A program made the translations under genes and the position numbers. The notes below the pieces were generated by a model. The model was not told the DNA's origin. It searched no databases and saw only the letters and a program-made list of their open reading frames with translations. A stretch of DNA of 64,000 nt from Echinometra lucunter (lineage: Eukaryota > Echinodermata > Echinoidea > Camarodonta > Echinometridae): positions 4,615,935 to 4,679,934 of the forward strand of contig CM057165.1 of the NCBI GenBank assembly GCA_029962745.1, in the 5' to 3' direction. Shown in pieces: positions 1 through 10,730 of this stretch (position 1 is the stretch's first letter; every line of letters starts with the position of its first letter).

Positions 1-146
1 ATCATATATAAGTAAGGATTTTGGCTTAAAGTTGGCTAACTAAAGTAAAATACTTAGTAAATGTTTTACTGAATCCAAGTATTGAATTGAATACCGGCCC
101 AGGTCATGCGATTACAAAGTGAACTGAAAAACTTTTTGAAAGCAAT

Positions 147-480
147 TGGGAAAGGTTGATTAATTAGTAAATAAAAGTTGTTTTCCTACCGTGAGGTGCT
201 GAAATCATCACAATGATAAAAAAATCAACTCATTCTTACTGAAAAGCACATGCACTGCACACAGAAATGGGTTACTGGGACTATGAACAAATCCTCGGGC
301 TGAACACTCAAGATATTTCTTATCATATTTTGAATATGAGGGCATTTGGAGAGCAGTCTTTTTCAAGGCATACATGTATTTCTATAATACAATTCTTCTA
401 TTGAACAAAAACTAGAAATAGAAAGCTCACTAATTATCTTTTTTCACTTTTCTCAGAACTCAAGCTTTTCTTTATAGCCT
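147..480. repeat. Dispersed repeat, copy 1
   Basis: Matches 22,209-22,700 in the same orientation. Shared blocks include 'gggaaaggttga', 'gaaaagcacat', 'cactgcacacagaaat' and 'ctcaagctt'. The second copy carries about 160 extra bases (near 22,500-22,660). No coding sequence is visible. The two copies may be an old duplication or members of one interspersed family. Confidence 0.6.
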
Positions 481-606
481 ACAGGCTGTACAACATCTGA
501 CCAGGAAACACACAGCTCTATTGAGCTGTTCCTAAAAACAGTGCTTCAGTTTCAAGGGTCACTTTAGTATGCAGGTGTCCCATGTACTGTACATGTAGGC
601 TTGCAT

Positions 607-780
607 ATGGTGGCCTAGTCTAGATTCTGGACTCTTTTTATGAAGTTTTATATTCCCCGAAACAGCTGCTAAACTCACTGTACGCGTCAAGTCGAGTGAT
701 GGCGCGATCCCGAGAACCTCAGAGAACCTGTCCACCCGGAGAAAAAAAGAGTCCAGACCGATTGCTCTCTGCTGACGACA
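607..780 (-). repeat. Inverted repeat copy 1, hairpin tip only
   Basis: Reverse-complement match to 8,136-8,290, sharing 'aacagctgctaaactcactg' and 'gatggcgcgatcccgagaac'. Here the edge holds only the 9-base tip ATGGTGGCC (607-615) where the other copy has a 218-bp hairpin element. This copy also has a 10-base direct duplication (gagaacctca) near 714. The two copies face each other across 7.4 kb. Confidence 0.75.
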
Positions 781-1690
781 GAGGTCAAAGGTTCACGCTC
801 ACGTTACTCATAAATATTCATAAAATCGCTGTCAATCAATCGGTGTTTACATGCAGCGAGCTTAGCGCACGTGGAAATGCCAGCCAGCTGATCGCGGTCG
901 ACCGTTTCTTTCGAAGAACGGACAGCTAGCTGGGTGGACGAGTTCAATACATCAATTTCATTCAACTCTCTGCAAATCTGCTCTTGCAAGAAACAAGGTG
1001 GTGAAATAGGAAAGAACTTGCATTTTCGCATGACATGTAAAGCTACATGTTACTACATCTCAGAATGGAGGACATAGGCCTAGATCTAGGCCTAGTCGAG
1101 CGACATGCATGCAAAATGGCATCTCCTGTGGCTGTGCAATGGTGCATGATAATTATGTAAGACTCAACTGGTAACTTGTACTTGCACATTGTTTTTGAAA
1201 AGCGAACACGCGAACAGGAAGATAGGAAAGGAAAAAGGGAGAACCTGAGCGGGTTGGGATTACTATTATTTTTACCGAGATAACAAAGATGTGTCTCGTC
1301 GTAATATGTTGTCACTTTTTAAAAATGGAAACTTTTATAGAATTTTTGAAAAGTGATGAAAAATAAAGGTAATTACAACTCGCATACATGCCCTCCTTCT
1401 AAACTCGTGTTTATGAGAGTTGAGAAAATGGACAAACGTTGATTAGTTCAGTTCTGTTCAAGCGTGTTTATTTCTCATGTATCATATAATACATATCAAA
1501 CAAACAGAAATTACAATATAAGAAAAATGATATGCAAAAAATTGAAACAAGTTGGCAATAGATACATTTACAAAACCTATAGCATGATGATACAGGGAAT
1601 AGAAAACATGAGAATGAGGAACTTAAAAAAAAGCAAAGCTTGTAAAGCATTAGTTCCTCGGTGATCAAATACAATTTGCAAGTTATAAAG
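781..1690. other. No gene seen
   Basis: AT-rich sequence with no supported gene. The open frames here (696-929, 804-1,031, 1,043-1,315) are short, overlap on both strands and have unremarkable composition. Confidence 0.5.
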
Positions 1691-1941
1691 TCGGAATGAA
1701 TTTGTATAATTATACCAAATTATGGAGTATTATACATTGCCTTGTAGAAAAATGAGAACCCCCCCCCATCAAATTAGAGAAAAAGAAGGCTATAGGAAGA
1801 GAGTGATAAATGTGAAAGAAGGAAGAGAGAAGGAACATAAGAAGAAGAAAGGAGCAGAAGAAGACATAGATGTGAATAGAGCGTTCCACGTGTCAGACAT
1901 TTCAAGCTAAATATGTAAGAGAAAATAAAAAGAAGAAAGAA

Positions 1942-2516
1942 TTAGATGTACGATGGTAAAATTAATTGCTTTAACTGCTTTTTGAACGGGGACAGCCTAG
2001 GAACATTATTGAGAGATGGGTGAATCTCATTCCAGTACTTAGGTCCAGTGAAGATTACAGTTTTTTGGGCAAGGGATGTCCGTGAGAATGATACTGATTT
2101 GATTTCATAATTCCTTTTGAAAATAGCAACAAGAGGGGTGAGCAGCGCGTTTTGTGATAATTGAAACTTGAAAATTCTTAAGTGCCAATAATTATAGAGA
2201 TCTTCCATATTTGATATTTTGTTGTTGAAAAATAAGATGTCGGTGTGAGAACGAAAGTGAACATTATGTATTATTCTCAGGATTCGTTTTTGTAAAATAA
2301 GTATTCTATTACTGAAAATCTTGGAGGAGTTGCCCCACGCTAAGAGTCCATATGTAAAATAGGGATAAATAAGTGTCATAAGCAACAATAAAATCTGAAA
2401 TGAAAACATATGCTTTAATTTGTTAATAACGCCAATATTTCTTGATACTAATCTATAATAGATATGGAATTTCCAAGAGAGTGTATCATCAATAAAGATG
2501 CAAGGAAACTTACTAC
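1942..2516 (-). pseudogene. LINE reverse transcriptase, C-terminal part
   Basis: Continues the RT reading frame left of the insertion. It starts at 2,516 with a block containing FIDDTLSWKFHI, which matches the conserved 'ID..LSWK.HI' stretch of LINE RTs. It then has LIYPYFTYGLLAWGN and ends with a stop near 1,942. The frame joins to the part at 5,017 exactly if the inserted element and one copy of its short target repeat are skipped. The longest uninterrupted stretch is 155 codons. Confidence 0.85.
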
Positions 2517-5016
2517 AGGGCCAAAACCACTAAAAATGTACAATTGGGAAGTTAGAATTTCGGAAAATTCAACTTTTCTCAAAATAGCTAAGTAGACTAA
2601 AAATGAAAGATGACAATATGAATTTTGAAAATCAAAAATATGAGCACGTAATATTGTGAACTTTTTATTGCACAACTAATCAAAGTGGAGAGGTGATTTT
2701 TTGCTGGTGTAACATACGTTACTTCTCCCTCAGTCTTGTCGACATCATTCAGTCAGCTAAGGAATGCACTTTTCTACTAACTTTTCATCACTATCTGTAC
2801 TGTTCCTGAGACAACTCTAATGCCAAAGAAATTTTTCAATTTTCCTTTCATGTGAATATTTCAAATCAATTTGAATTCAGTATTAACAAATGTGGAAGAA
2901 TCTGCGCACGCATGTGGGTTCAATTGTTTGGTATATAATGTTGAAAATTTCAACATAATATACGCCATATCAATTTACCTACATTTTCCATATGGATGCA
3001 TTTATCAGACATAAATTAATCAATATCTCTTACAATATCATAAGGAACTTATTTCAGTGTTTCATATGGTAACGTATGTTTCACTTAAGCAGTCACGTAA
3101 TGTTACCAAAACTTAACAATCAACAATAACCAAAAAAAGTCTTGCGGTTTCAGTAAGTAACCCAATATTAACACTTACAACTACACTATATAGATACAAA
3201 GTTCTCATTCCAAAGTGAGGACGACGTGTTCTTACATAAAAAGGATAATTAGCAGCATCTTTAATTATGTAATAAACATGGTATAAGCCAAACAAATCAG
3301 AAAGATTGGGTTGTGTATAACCAATTTCCATTTCCTGGTTTTGTTTATTTCTGACTCTAGCTATTCTTTTCATGAGACAAAAGGATTTTCACAAACCGTA
3401 TCTTACATACATAATCACCCAATAATGTCCATTTTGGTATCACTAAGTAACCTTATGTCACTTTAAAAGCAGTAACGTATGTTTCTTATAAGTAACAATA
3501 ATCATGATAATTAAATACGCAAAACCACTCGAGGGGGAGTGATCAAAATCGCTTGTCCTCTGCGTCATTATAATTATAGGGAGATCAATATAATCCTCTT
3601 CATGTAACCTTCCGACAGTTTTTTTTTTCTTCTCTCTTTTGTATTGTCTTCTTTAATCTGATTATATCTCTTCTCTTGCTTTCCTGTTCTCACATTCTGC
3701 TGTCGGAACATGGCTTCAGTTTTTCTTTGTTTCTGTTCCTATATATTCTGCTTGAATTTGAGCTCTCTCCCCCTCCCCCATGTTCCTTTCGTCCCTTGAC
3801 CTTTATGTGATAATGAAAAGAGATTTTTGGAAAAAGAAAATTCACAATAAAATTGAATTTTGAGTGAAAAATGAAGATTCAGATGTGATAGCCTTCCACA
3901 ATTTATTTCGTAACCTACGTTACCATTTTTAACACACAGGGATCGAGATCCTGCCTTGAAGACGTTTTGAAGATGTTATTATCACTTTACAACTCTTAAG
4001 CTTAGATGTTGATTACTACAAAACGCCACCCAAGAAATGTCCATCTCATGTCATTGCCGCTTTTCTTCATTTATTTTGTTAAAGAAACCTACGTTACGAT
4101 AAGATTGTAGACTGGCATTATTGGCCTTATGGTAGCTAAGCGTCGCTTTTGTGTGGTGGCGCTAGGTATAAATACAATAGTTGACAGGCGTACAGCTAAG
4201 ATTTAATCGAATTTAACTGTAAATAAAAAATGACCAGTAACGTATGTTTCGGTCACGTACATTTCATTAAGCATTAAGTGGGATTTACGGAAATGATGTA
4301 AGGCCACAGATGCAATTATAATTCCTTCAAATTGACAAGATTAACAAGCCCTTTTCGTTTGGCAGCTTTTCTGTTGTCAATCGTTGTTCAATTCTGACAA
4401 CGACGGTAACATATGTTACATTTCTTATCCATACGGTTAAAAACACATGCCTCAGCTCTTCTTATGAGCTTCTTTTTCTACAGAATGGATCTATACACAT
4501 CTCTGCAAACTTTTATAGACTTTAGATGGGATATCAGTGAGTGATTACATTGAAAGAAACAGAAAAGAAAACTTGGAAAAAGGTGGTAAATCAGAAATTC
4601 ATTCTACAGGTAACGTATAGGTTTCACTAACCTTTGCGACAAATTTCTATTGCGAAAATTTTTATTTTTACACGTGTACAATGCCTGAATATTATGTTAT
4701 CTTGCACACATAATTTATATCACAGTCTATTTTTCTATGCCAGGATCTAAGAATAAAAGCATCCTTGTTTTTTACAACATCGCAAGATATGTTAATTTTT
4801 TGATTTGCGACATGCAGTTTTTGCCCGGACAGAATAATTTCTCAAAAAACTATGTTTGAATGCTAAGATTTTCTGAAGTTATACCCCATTACATATTCTA
4901 AGATGTTTTTATGACTAAAATCATTTTTTTTTTATAATCTGGTATTAACATATTCGCAATCAAACACATGCGACACGTTTTTTGGTTAATTGTACATTTT
5001 TAGTGGTTTTGGCCCT
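2517..5016. mobile_element. Non-autonomous DNA transposon with 29-bp perfect TIRs
   Basis: Perfect 29-bp terminal inverted repeats lie at 2,517-2,545 and 4,988-5,016 (outer end AGGGCCAAAACCACT). It is inserted in the RT gene of the LINE; the RT frame continues exactly across it. The direct repeat CTAC occurs at 2,513-2,516 and 5,015-5,018, so the target duplication is 2-4 bp and cannot be set exactly because it overlaps the TIR ends. No transposase frame is visible. The interior holds at least eight copies of an imperfect palindrome close to GTAACGTAYGTTWC, described as a separate repeat. The superfamily is not assigned. Confidence 0.85.
2709..4625. repeat. Dispersed 14-bp palindromic motif, 8 clear copies
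   Basis: Copies resembling GTAACGTATGTTTC or GTAACATACGTTAC sit at 2,709-2,722, 3,069-3,082, 3,472-3,485, 3,910-3,923, 4,084-4,097, 4,237-4,250, 4,406-4,419 and 4,610-4,625 (two extra bases). Weaker versions lie near 3,095, 3,446 and 4,252. Both orientations occur. All copies are inside the 2.5-kb transposon. I infer transposase or host-factor binding sites; the sequence shows only the repetition. Confidence 0.8.
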
Positions 5017-5860
5017 ACATTGAACCCGTTGAAGATTTTTTTCATTAATATGTATAGGGCCTGGGAGAGAGTCAATAGAATTACTAAATATCATGACTTT
5101 GTAATGTGTTTTGTTGATACTTAAGGAGAACTTGTTTGCTCTTATATCCAGGCTTGTACATAAACTAATTCGGAATTGATTTTATTCAGGAAAATTTGAG
5201 GATTACGTTCGGAGAGGAAAATATTAGAGTCACCAGCAAATAATATAAATGATAAGATATCAGAAGATTTTTTGAAATCATTGAGGTATAAAATAAAAAG
5301 GAGCGGACCAAAAGGGAACCCTGCTGAACATTGCATCTAATAGTTTGAGTTGAAGATGTTGTGTTGTTTATATATTATGTAAATTGCTTTCTTTCGGTCA
5401 GGTAGCTCCTGAACCACTCCAAGGCCCTCCCTCTAATACCATAGTATGAAAGTTTATACAACAGAATTTCGTGATCGATAGTGTCGAAGGCCTTGGAGAA
5501 GTACAAGAACAAACCTACTGTACAACTATGCGAATGGCAATGGCACGAATTATTTGATCAATAAGAATTATCATAGCATGGTCTATAGCATTTTTTTGCG
5601 AAAACCAAATTGATTATCTGATAGTATTTTACAGCTAGATAAAAAATTAATCAGATGAGAATAAACAAGTTTTTCTAAGATTTTTAAAAAATGAAGTTAA
5701 CAAGGAAATCGGTCTGTAGTTTCCTCGATCGAGTGGGTCACCTTTATTAAAAATTGGAATTACTTTTGCTATTTTTATTTTAAGAGGGACTGTCCGCGGT
5801 AAGTAATGATAGACTGAATGTAATATGTGTAAGTGGGACAATCATTTCAGTCATAATATG
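5017..5860 (-). pseudogene. LINE reverse transcriptase, N-terminal and catalytic part
   Basis: Fragments in several frames give, in order, [77 protein letters not shown] and ANKFSLSINKTHY. These are RT fingers, palm and the block after the catalytic box, in normal order. Frameshifts separate most blocks, and the second catalytic Asp is Gly. The copy is dead. Confidence 0.85.
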
Positions 5861-6206
5861 TTTCAAGAGAGAATTAGTAATGCCATCATATCCAGCAGCT
5901 TTTTATCCTTTAAGTTGTTAGTAATATCAATAATTTCTTCTGGCTATATATAGGTGTTAGAAATAAAGATTGTGTATATGAGGTTGGTCTAGACTTGAGT
6001 AAAAGGGTCGATTTGATGGGGGTATGTCTTGGGCAAGGTTGGGTCCGATATTAACAAAAAAATCATTAATGCTTTCGGCAATTTAATCTGGGTTTTGCAA
6101 ACAAGCATCATTAACCTTGACTTCAGAAATATGAGTTTTAGAGTTTTTCCAGTTGAGTGCATTATTAATCAATTTTCATGTATGTTTGCTGTCATTTTTG
6201 TGTTGT

Positions 6207-7200
6207 TCAAATTGTTTGAAAAAAATACTCCTTTTTGGCATTACGCAAGACAGAAGTCAAAGTATTCTTGTAACACTTGTATTTTCTTTCACGTGTCTCA
6301 GTAGGTTTAGATTTACATGTATATCTGAAAAATAAACGATTTTTCCCTTTTATTGAGGGTAAAAGTGACTTGGAAGTCCAAGGGTAGCGCGGGATCTTTT
6401 TATAATCAGACTTTCGATTAAAATTTTTCAAAGGAATATCTCTATCAAAGCAATTTGTGAAGTGATCAAGGAATAAATCAAAAGCCACGATGGCATCATT
6501 ATTATTAAGGACACCTTGCTAATCAACTGTTCCTAAACTACGTTTTAGTTTGTCCATGTCTGACTTATTCATTTTACGATAAGTACTAATAGAATTATTC
6601 TTTGGTTTGGAAGTTGTAATTATAGTAGGAACGAATTAATTGGAAAATGGTCACTTCAGTCTGAGATGATGATGCCAGAATTAGCGAACTTCGGAGAATT
6701 GGAAAGAAATGTCGTCAATAAGTGAGAACGACGAATTTGTTATTCTGGTCGGCTTATTGATTAGAGGTATAAATGACTGTGACAACATAATATCAAGAAA
6801 TTCCTGACTGAAGACATCCAGTTCTGAGCGCAAGAGATTAATATTAAAATCGCCCATTGTAGGAAGCAATGTCTGGAGTTAAGATGATTCGATGAGACTA
6901 TTGACTGTATAGCTGCAACAAAATTTACATGATTAGAATGTGGAGGTCGATATACAACTCCAACAATTATATTTCTACTGCTGGGTACATGTATTTCAAT
7001 AAGAATAGTTTCAACAGCTTGTAACATAAAACACAATTCATGTAATAATCTATAACTTAGTTTTTACGAAATATATAAAGCTACAACCACCGCCACGCTT
7101 TTCAGCTTTAGAATTTGTTTCAAGGGTAAAACCGGTAAAACCATAAAGAGAATAAGAAGAAACGAACTGGTCTCGTAACAATGTCTCAGACAATCCCACT
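6207..7200 (-). pseudogene. LINE endonuclease domain remains
   Basis: Minus-strand pieces show a KRGGG block with NSKAE near 7,100, NIIVGVVYRPPHSNH near 6,950, GDFNINLL with LINKPTRIT near 6,860-6,760, and a basic linker (6,488-6,207) before the RT. This order (endonuclease, linker, RT) is standard for CR1/L2/Jockey-type LINEs. Stops and frameshifts disrupt it. Confidence 0.75.
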
Positions 7201-7299
7201 ACTGAGCACGAAATATTCAAAGATTTTGTTTAAGCTTCTTATGTTGAAATGTAGTAAGGAAAAGTTTTTTTTTCGAAATGAGACTGGGAATCAGTAATA

Positions 7300-7397
7300 T
7301 ATTCAGATGATTAAGACATGTAATTCGTTTTATTTAAATTTGAATTTTAACATGATACCAGATTGAAATGAAAGAACAAGATAGAGAGAGAAAGGGG

Positions 7398-7428
<31 letters not shown>

Positions 7429-8135
7429 GGGAAAAAGAAAGAGAAAATTACCAAAGGAGGGGAGGGGCAGTCTATGTAAAATAATGTCCATGATAATTGA
7501 TTTTAGACCGAAGTCAAACTTAAATAAGACAAAGTCTTAGTTGTTGTTTGGTGGAGGGGAAGTTAACGGAATAGACTAAAGAAAAAAGAAATACACAGGC
7601 AGTGACGAACATATAAAACAATAAATCCTACATGTAGATCGCGACGAGAATTTCCGATTACACTGTACACAGATGCTCCAAATATTGGTAAGCAAAAGAA
7701 AAAGTGATGTCGAGAACGTGGGTGGTGTACAAAAGATGCAATGTCGATATGATATGGACGTGTATGCGTGTGTCATTATGTGCAGTATCAAGGAGCTTCA
7801 AACATGTTTGAAGCTCCTTGGCAGTATATACTGCGTAGGCTGGGTATTGTGTATGTACAAGTCTATGTTAGTTTATGTTGCGCAGACCTTATAGTGCATC
7901 TCAGGTCTTCTTGTTAGCATATATTCATCATGTTTCACACTCATTATACATTTAATCATGTTCTAAAAATATTTTTATGCAAGATACTCCTTCATAACGG
8001 AAAACATAAAATTTTCATCGTAACATCATGCGAGATTTCCCATTCGCTAATGTAAAGCGTTTTTAAGCAAAGACTACCGTATAGCGGAGGAGGCGAGGCC
8101 AATTTAATTGCGCTCCCTCAAAATTCTGAGGGAAA
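7300..8135. other. No gene seen; short GA tract
   Basis: Contains a (GA)n-type purine tract at 7,381-7,447 and a short hairpin at 7,791-7,820 (aaggagcttcaaacatg followed by its complement). No exon-like segment is supported. Confidence 0.5.
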
Positions 8136-8290
8136 GTCGTTAGCTGAGAGCAATCGGTCTGGACTCTTTTTTTCTCCGGGTCGACAGGTTCTCGGGATCG
8201 CGCCATCACTCGACTTGACGCGTACAGTGAGTTTAGCAGCTGTTTCGGGGAATGTAAAAACTTCATAAAAAGAGTCCAGATTCTAGACTA
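8136..8290 (+). repeat. Inverted repeat copy 2
   Basis: Partner of 607-780 in reverse orientation. Similarity ends near 8,136 on the left and resumes just right of the hairpin element at 8,509, where 'gtgcacagtacat' corresponds to the sequence left of copy 1. The hairpin therefore sits inside the repeat. Confidence 0.75.
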
Positions 8291-8508
8291 ATGGTGGCCC
8301 TGAAGTACGCTCGACAACACGTCACGTGCGACGTGAATTTCGCATCCCAGGTCCTGAATTCGCATCGCGAGTCGTGAACTTCGCGCCCCAGGTCATGAAT
8401 TTCATGACCCGCTATGCGAAATTCAGGACCTCGGATGCGAAATTCACGACCGGCGATGCGAAATTCAGGACCCGTGGCCTGTTGTCCAGCGTACTTCAGG
8501 GCCACCAT
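8291..8508. mobile_element. 218-bp hairpin element built of about 20-bp subrepeats
   Basis: The ends are perfectly inverted: ATGGTGGCCCTGAAGTACGC at the left and its complement at the right. Between them each arm is made of units like GAATTTCGCATCnnnGGTC, roughly three per arm, facing each other around a short centre near 8,398. The whole can fold into one long stem. It looks like a foldback MITE. No clear target duplication is seen. Confidence 0.75.
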
Positions 8509-9656
8509 ACTTGCATGTGCACAGTACATAACTAACCTTTCAAAGCAAAAAAGTAGGAATTTCATGTGGAAAATGATGAAAAGAGTATCAGTATACATGT
8601 ATGTTACATTCTTTTAACATAAGTTTCTAGAAAAGGCAGAATATAGGGCTGATAAAGTGGGAAGTAAAAATATAGGAAATATTCCTCACTTATTAATAGG
8701 CTACAAAGACCTTGCCCCTCTGATCATTCTATTTACATGAAAATGGAGGTGTTGCACTTCAAGGTACATTCAAGGTATGTTCAAAGACAGGAATGGATAG
8801 CATAGCAGCTAACCAGTCTTGTGTACATGTACGTACAAGATCTGACTATGTCTACATGTAAAGCTGTCTATGCAAAGGATATTAAACCAAGCCACACAGA
8901 AGAGAGTTTGAGGGACTAAGGTGCAATTGATCAACAATCTCAGGAGCTCAACAAACAAGACTTTTGTAGTATGTCTCTGGACTGCTACCAATACCAAACT
9001 TGATAGTCCTACTTGATACTCAAACCAAACTTCAAGCTTACACCTGGTTGGCCTGTACATGTATGCTTTCAAAAATCAAACAGTTTTCAGGCTCGTTCTC
9101 ATACACACATGTATGAAGCTGTAAACCGCTTTTAAAAATAAATTTCACAGATGTTTTCAAGCATAGTGTGTATCACATGTTTGTATCTTACATGTAAAAA
9201 AAAACACAGGTACAGGTGGGCCCTTTGCTACATCAAACATTCCCACTTGTCCATCATTTACATGTAGGTACACAAAAAACTGCTGTAGTTTAATGACGCG
9301 GTTTGCTGAAGCAAATCTGAACGAGCCTTTAAAATGCAACAGCTATCCAGGTGTTTAAACATGTGCCGGTAAATGTTGGCCTTTCTTGTGCTTTACATGT
9401 ACTTTGATGCCTTGTGTATCATTCTATATTCACATCCCCTATAGGCCATGTTCATGTGATAAACATGTAATCAATACAATTTACAACACTTGGCAAAGAG
9501 AAGTGCTGATGTGTTTTCAAAGGGCTATAAAGTTATGGAAGTTCATTTGTATTAGTGAACAGGTTATTCAAGCAGTAACTTTTTGACTTGGTGAGCATTT
9601 TAGATTTACAAATATGAGAGGGCAATATTAGTGTTTTACATAACACTTACATGTAT
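8509..9656. other. No supported gene; many TACATGTA motifs
   Basis: Minus-strand open frames at 8,809-9,072 and 9,157-9,339 read smoothly, but I could not pair them with good splice sites or recognise them. TACATGTA palindromes are frequent from here to about 29 kb. Confidence 0.4.
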
Positions 9657-9830
9657 GGGGTGTTGCAAGAAAGTTGCAATCGATTGCAAATAATTGCTAA
9701 TTTTGAAACAACCATTCTGATTGGCTCAGAGTCTACCCTTTTAAGGAGACATGCATGCAAAAATGATTTTGATTGGCCAGTGACAATCAGTTGCAACTTG
9801 TAATCGATCGCAACTTTCTTGCAACACCCC
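9657..9830. mobile_element. Small hairpin MITE
   Basis: 174 bp bounded by GGGGTGTTGCAAGAAAGTTG and its complement. The inner part continues the pairing around 'caatcgattgcaa'. The flanks (tgtat / aatag) show no convincing target duplication. No coding capacity. Confidence 0.75.
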
Positions 9831-9948
9831 AATAGTGACTGATAGAGTAGAAGAATGGAATAAGAATTACAAAATACCAACACAGGGTTCAAAATATGGG
9901 GGGGGGGGGGGGGGGGAGAAAGGGAGAAAAACATAAAAATTATCTTGC

Positions 9949-10730
9949 CTTGGCATTCTTTGTCTGCAAAGTCCAAAGAGAAATTTGCAGTTCTGATCCC
10001 AGTGTCCTCATCTTTTCTAACATCATGACGAAAATCTCTCAAACCATACAATTCCAAAATCCAATCAAAAAGAAACTTGAGCAGTTCAAGGAAATTGACT
10101 GAAGTCTTTCAGAAATCGAAAGTGGATTGAAAAGGAGCAGATTTTCCATGAAGAATGAACAGATTACAAACATGAGCTTCATTGACTTCAGATATACATT
10201 CCTCTTTCAGGCAAAATTGCATATAAGATGGTGAAAGTTATTCTCTGAGTTCAGAATAACTAATAATGGCACCTTCACCTACTGAGCCTCATCTCAAGAG
10301 ATGTGTGACCTAACGAGAAGCCTCACAACAATCAACTTCAAGAAAACTTCAAGATGAATCAAAAGGACGTTCTCATTAACTTTGCAGATCTTCCAAACAG
10401 CTGATAAACATGTATAAACACACTGTACCCTGGACTCTGGAGTCAAAAGAACTGCAATGATCCAAACTGCAACAAGCACACAATAATCATAGAATGAGGT
10501 TGAGAAAATGCAACAAAAATGAATCTTCTGTGAGTACAGCTACAGTTTACATGCAGGACAGTTTCTGAACAAACCTGCAGAAAGATTTCAAAGAGCAAAT
10601 TCCCAAATATTCTCTATTTTTCAAAACTCTTTCCAAGTGCTCTGAGCAATTCCCTGGATCCTAGAGATGATATAATCCTTACAATCCAAAGCAAAACCAC
10701 CACAAAATTTTGGAAGATACTGTTCAATGC
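9949..10730 (-). CDS. Possible three-exon gene fragment, unrecognised
   Basis: Three minus-strand segments look like exons. 10,730-10,575 starts after 'ttcttcctttag', contains EQYLPKFCGGFALDCKDY and ends at CTGCAG|gtttgt, but a one-base frame break lies near 10,615. 10,466-10,381 starts after 'gtgcttgttgcag' and ends at a weak 'gttaat' donor. 10,098-9,949 starts after 'gaaagacttcag', contains FDWILELYGLRDFRHDVRK and DEDTGIRTANFSLDF, and ends at CCAAG|gcaag, a GC-type donor. The phases of the last two segments match. I do not recognise the protein. In AT-rich DNA, open stretches of 30-50 codons also arise by chance; only the charged, non-repetitive composition of the last segment argues strongly for coding. 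It could also be a decayed pseudogene. Confidence 0.27.

Larger units (their letters stand above)
1700..7260 (-). mobile_element. Broken LINE (CR1/L2-like), split by a DNA transposon
   Basis: Remains of a non-LTR retrotransposon reading right to left. From right to left come an endonuclease region (about 7,200-6,680), a linker, the reverse transcriptase (about 5,840-5,017) and, beyond a 2.5-kb insertion, the RT C-terminal part ending at 1,942. Visible motifs include GVVYRPP and GDFNINLL (AP-endonuclease), [22 protein letters not shown] and GPLLFILYLND (RT). The catalytic box reads FAGD where the family has (F/Y)ADD, so one essential Asp is lost. Stops and frameshifts are scattered throughout. 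The CR1/L2/Jockey-group assignment is by motif resemblance only; the exact clade would need a tree. The 3' UTR probably spans about 1,700-1,941, and the 5' end appears truncated near 7,260. Confidence 0.85.

Noticed and set aside
8809..9072. 87-codon minus-strand frame with a hydrophobic, helix-like peptide
   Set aside because: No convincing donor site and partly composed of TACATGTA-derived codons; kept only as a remark.
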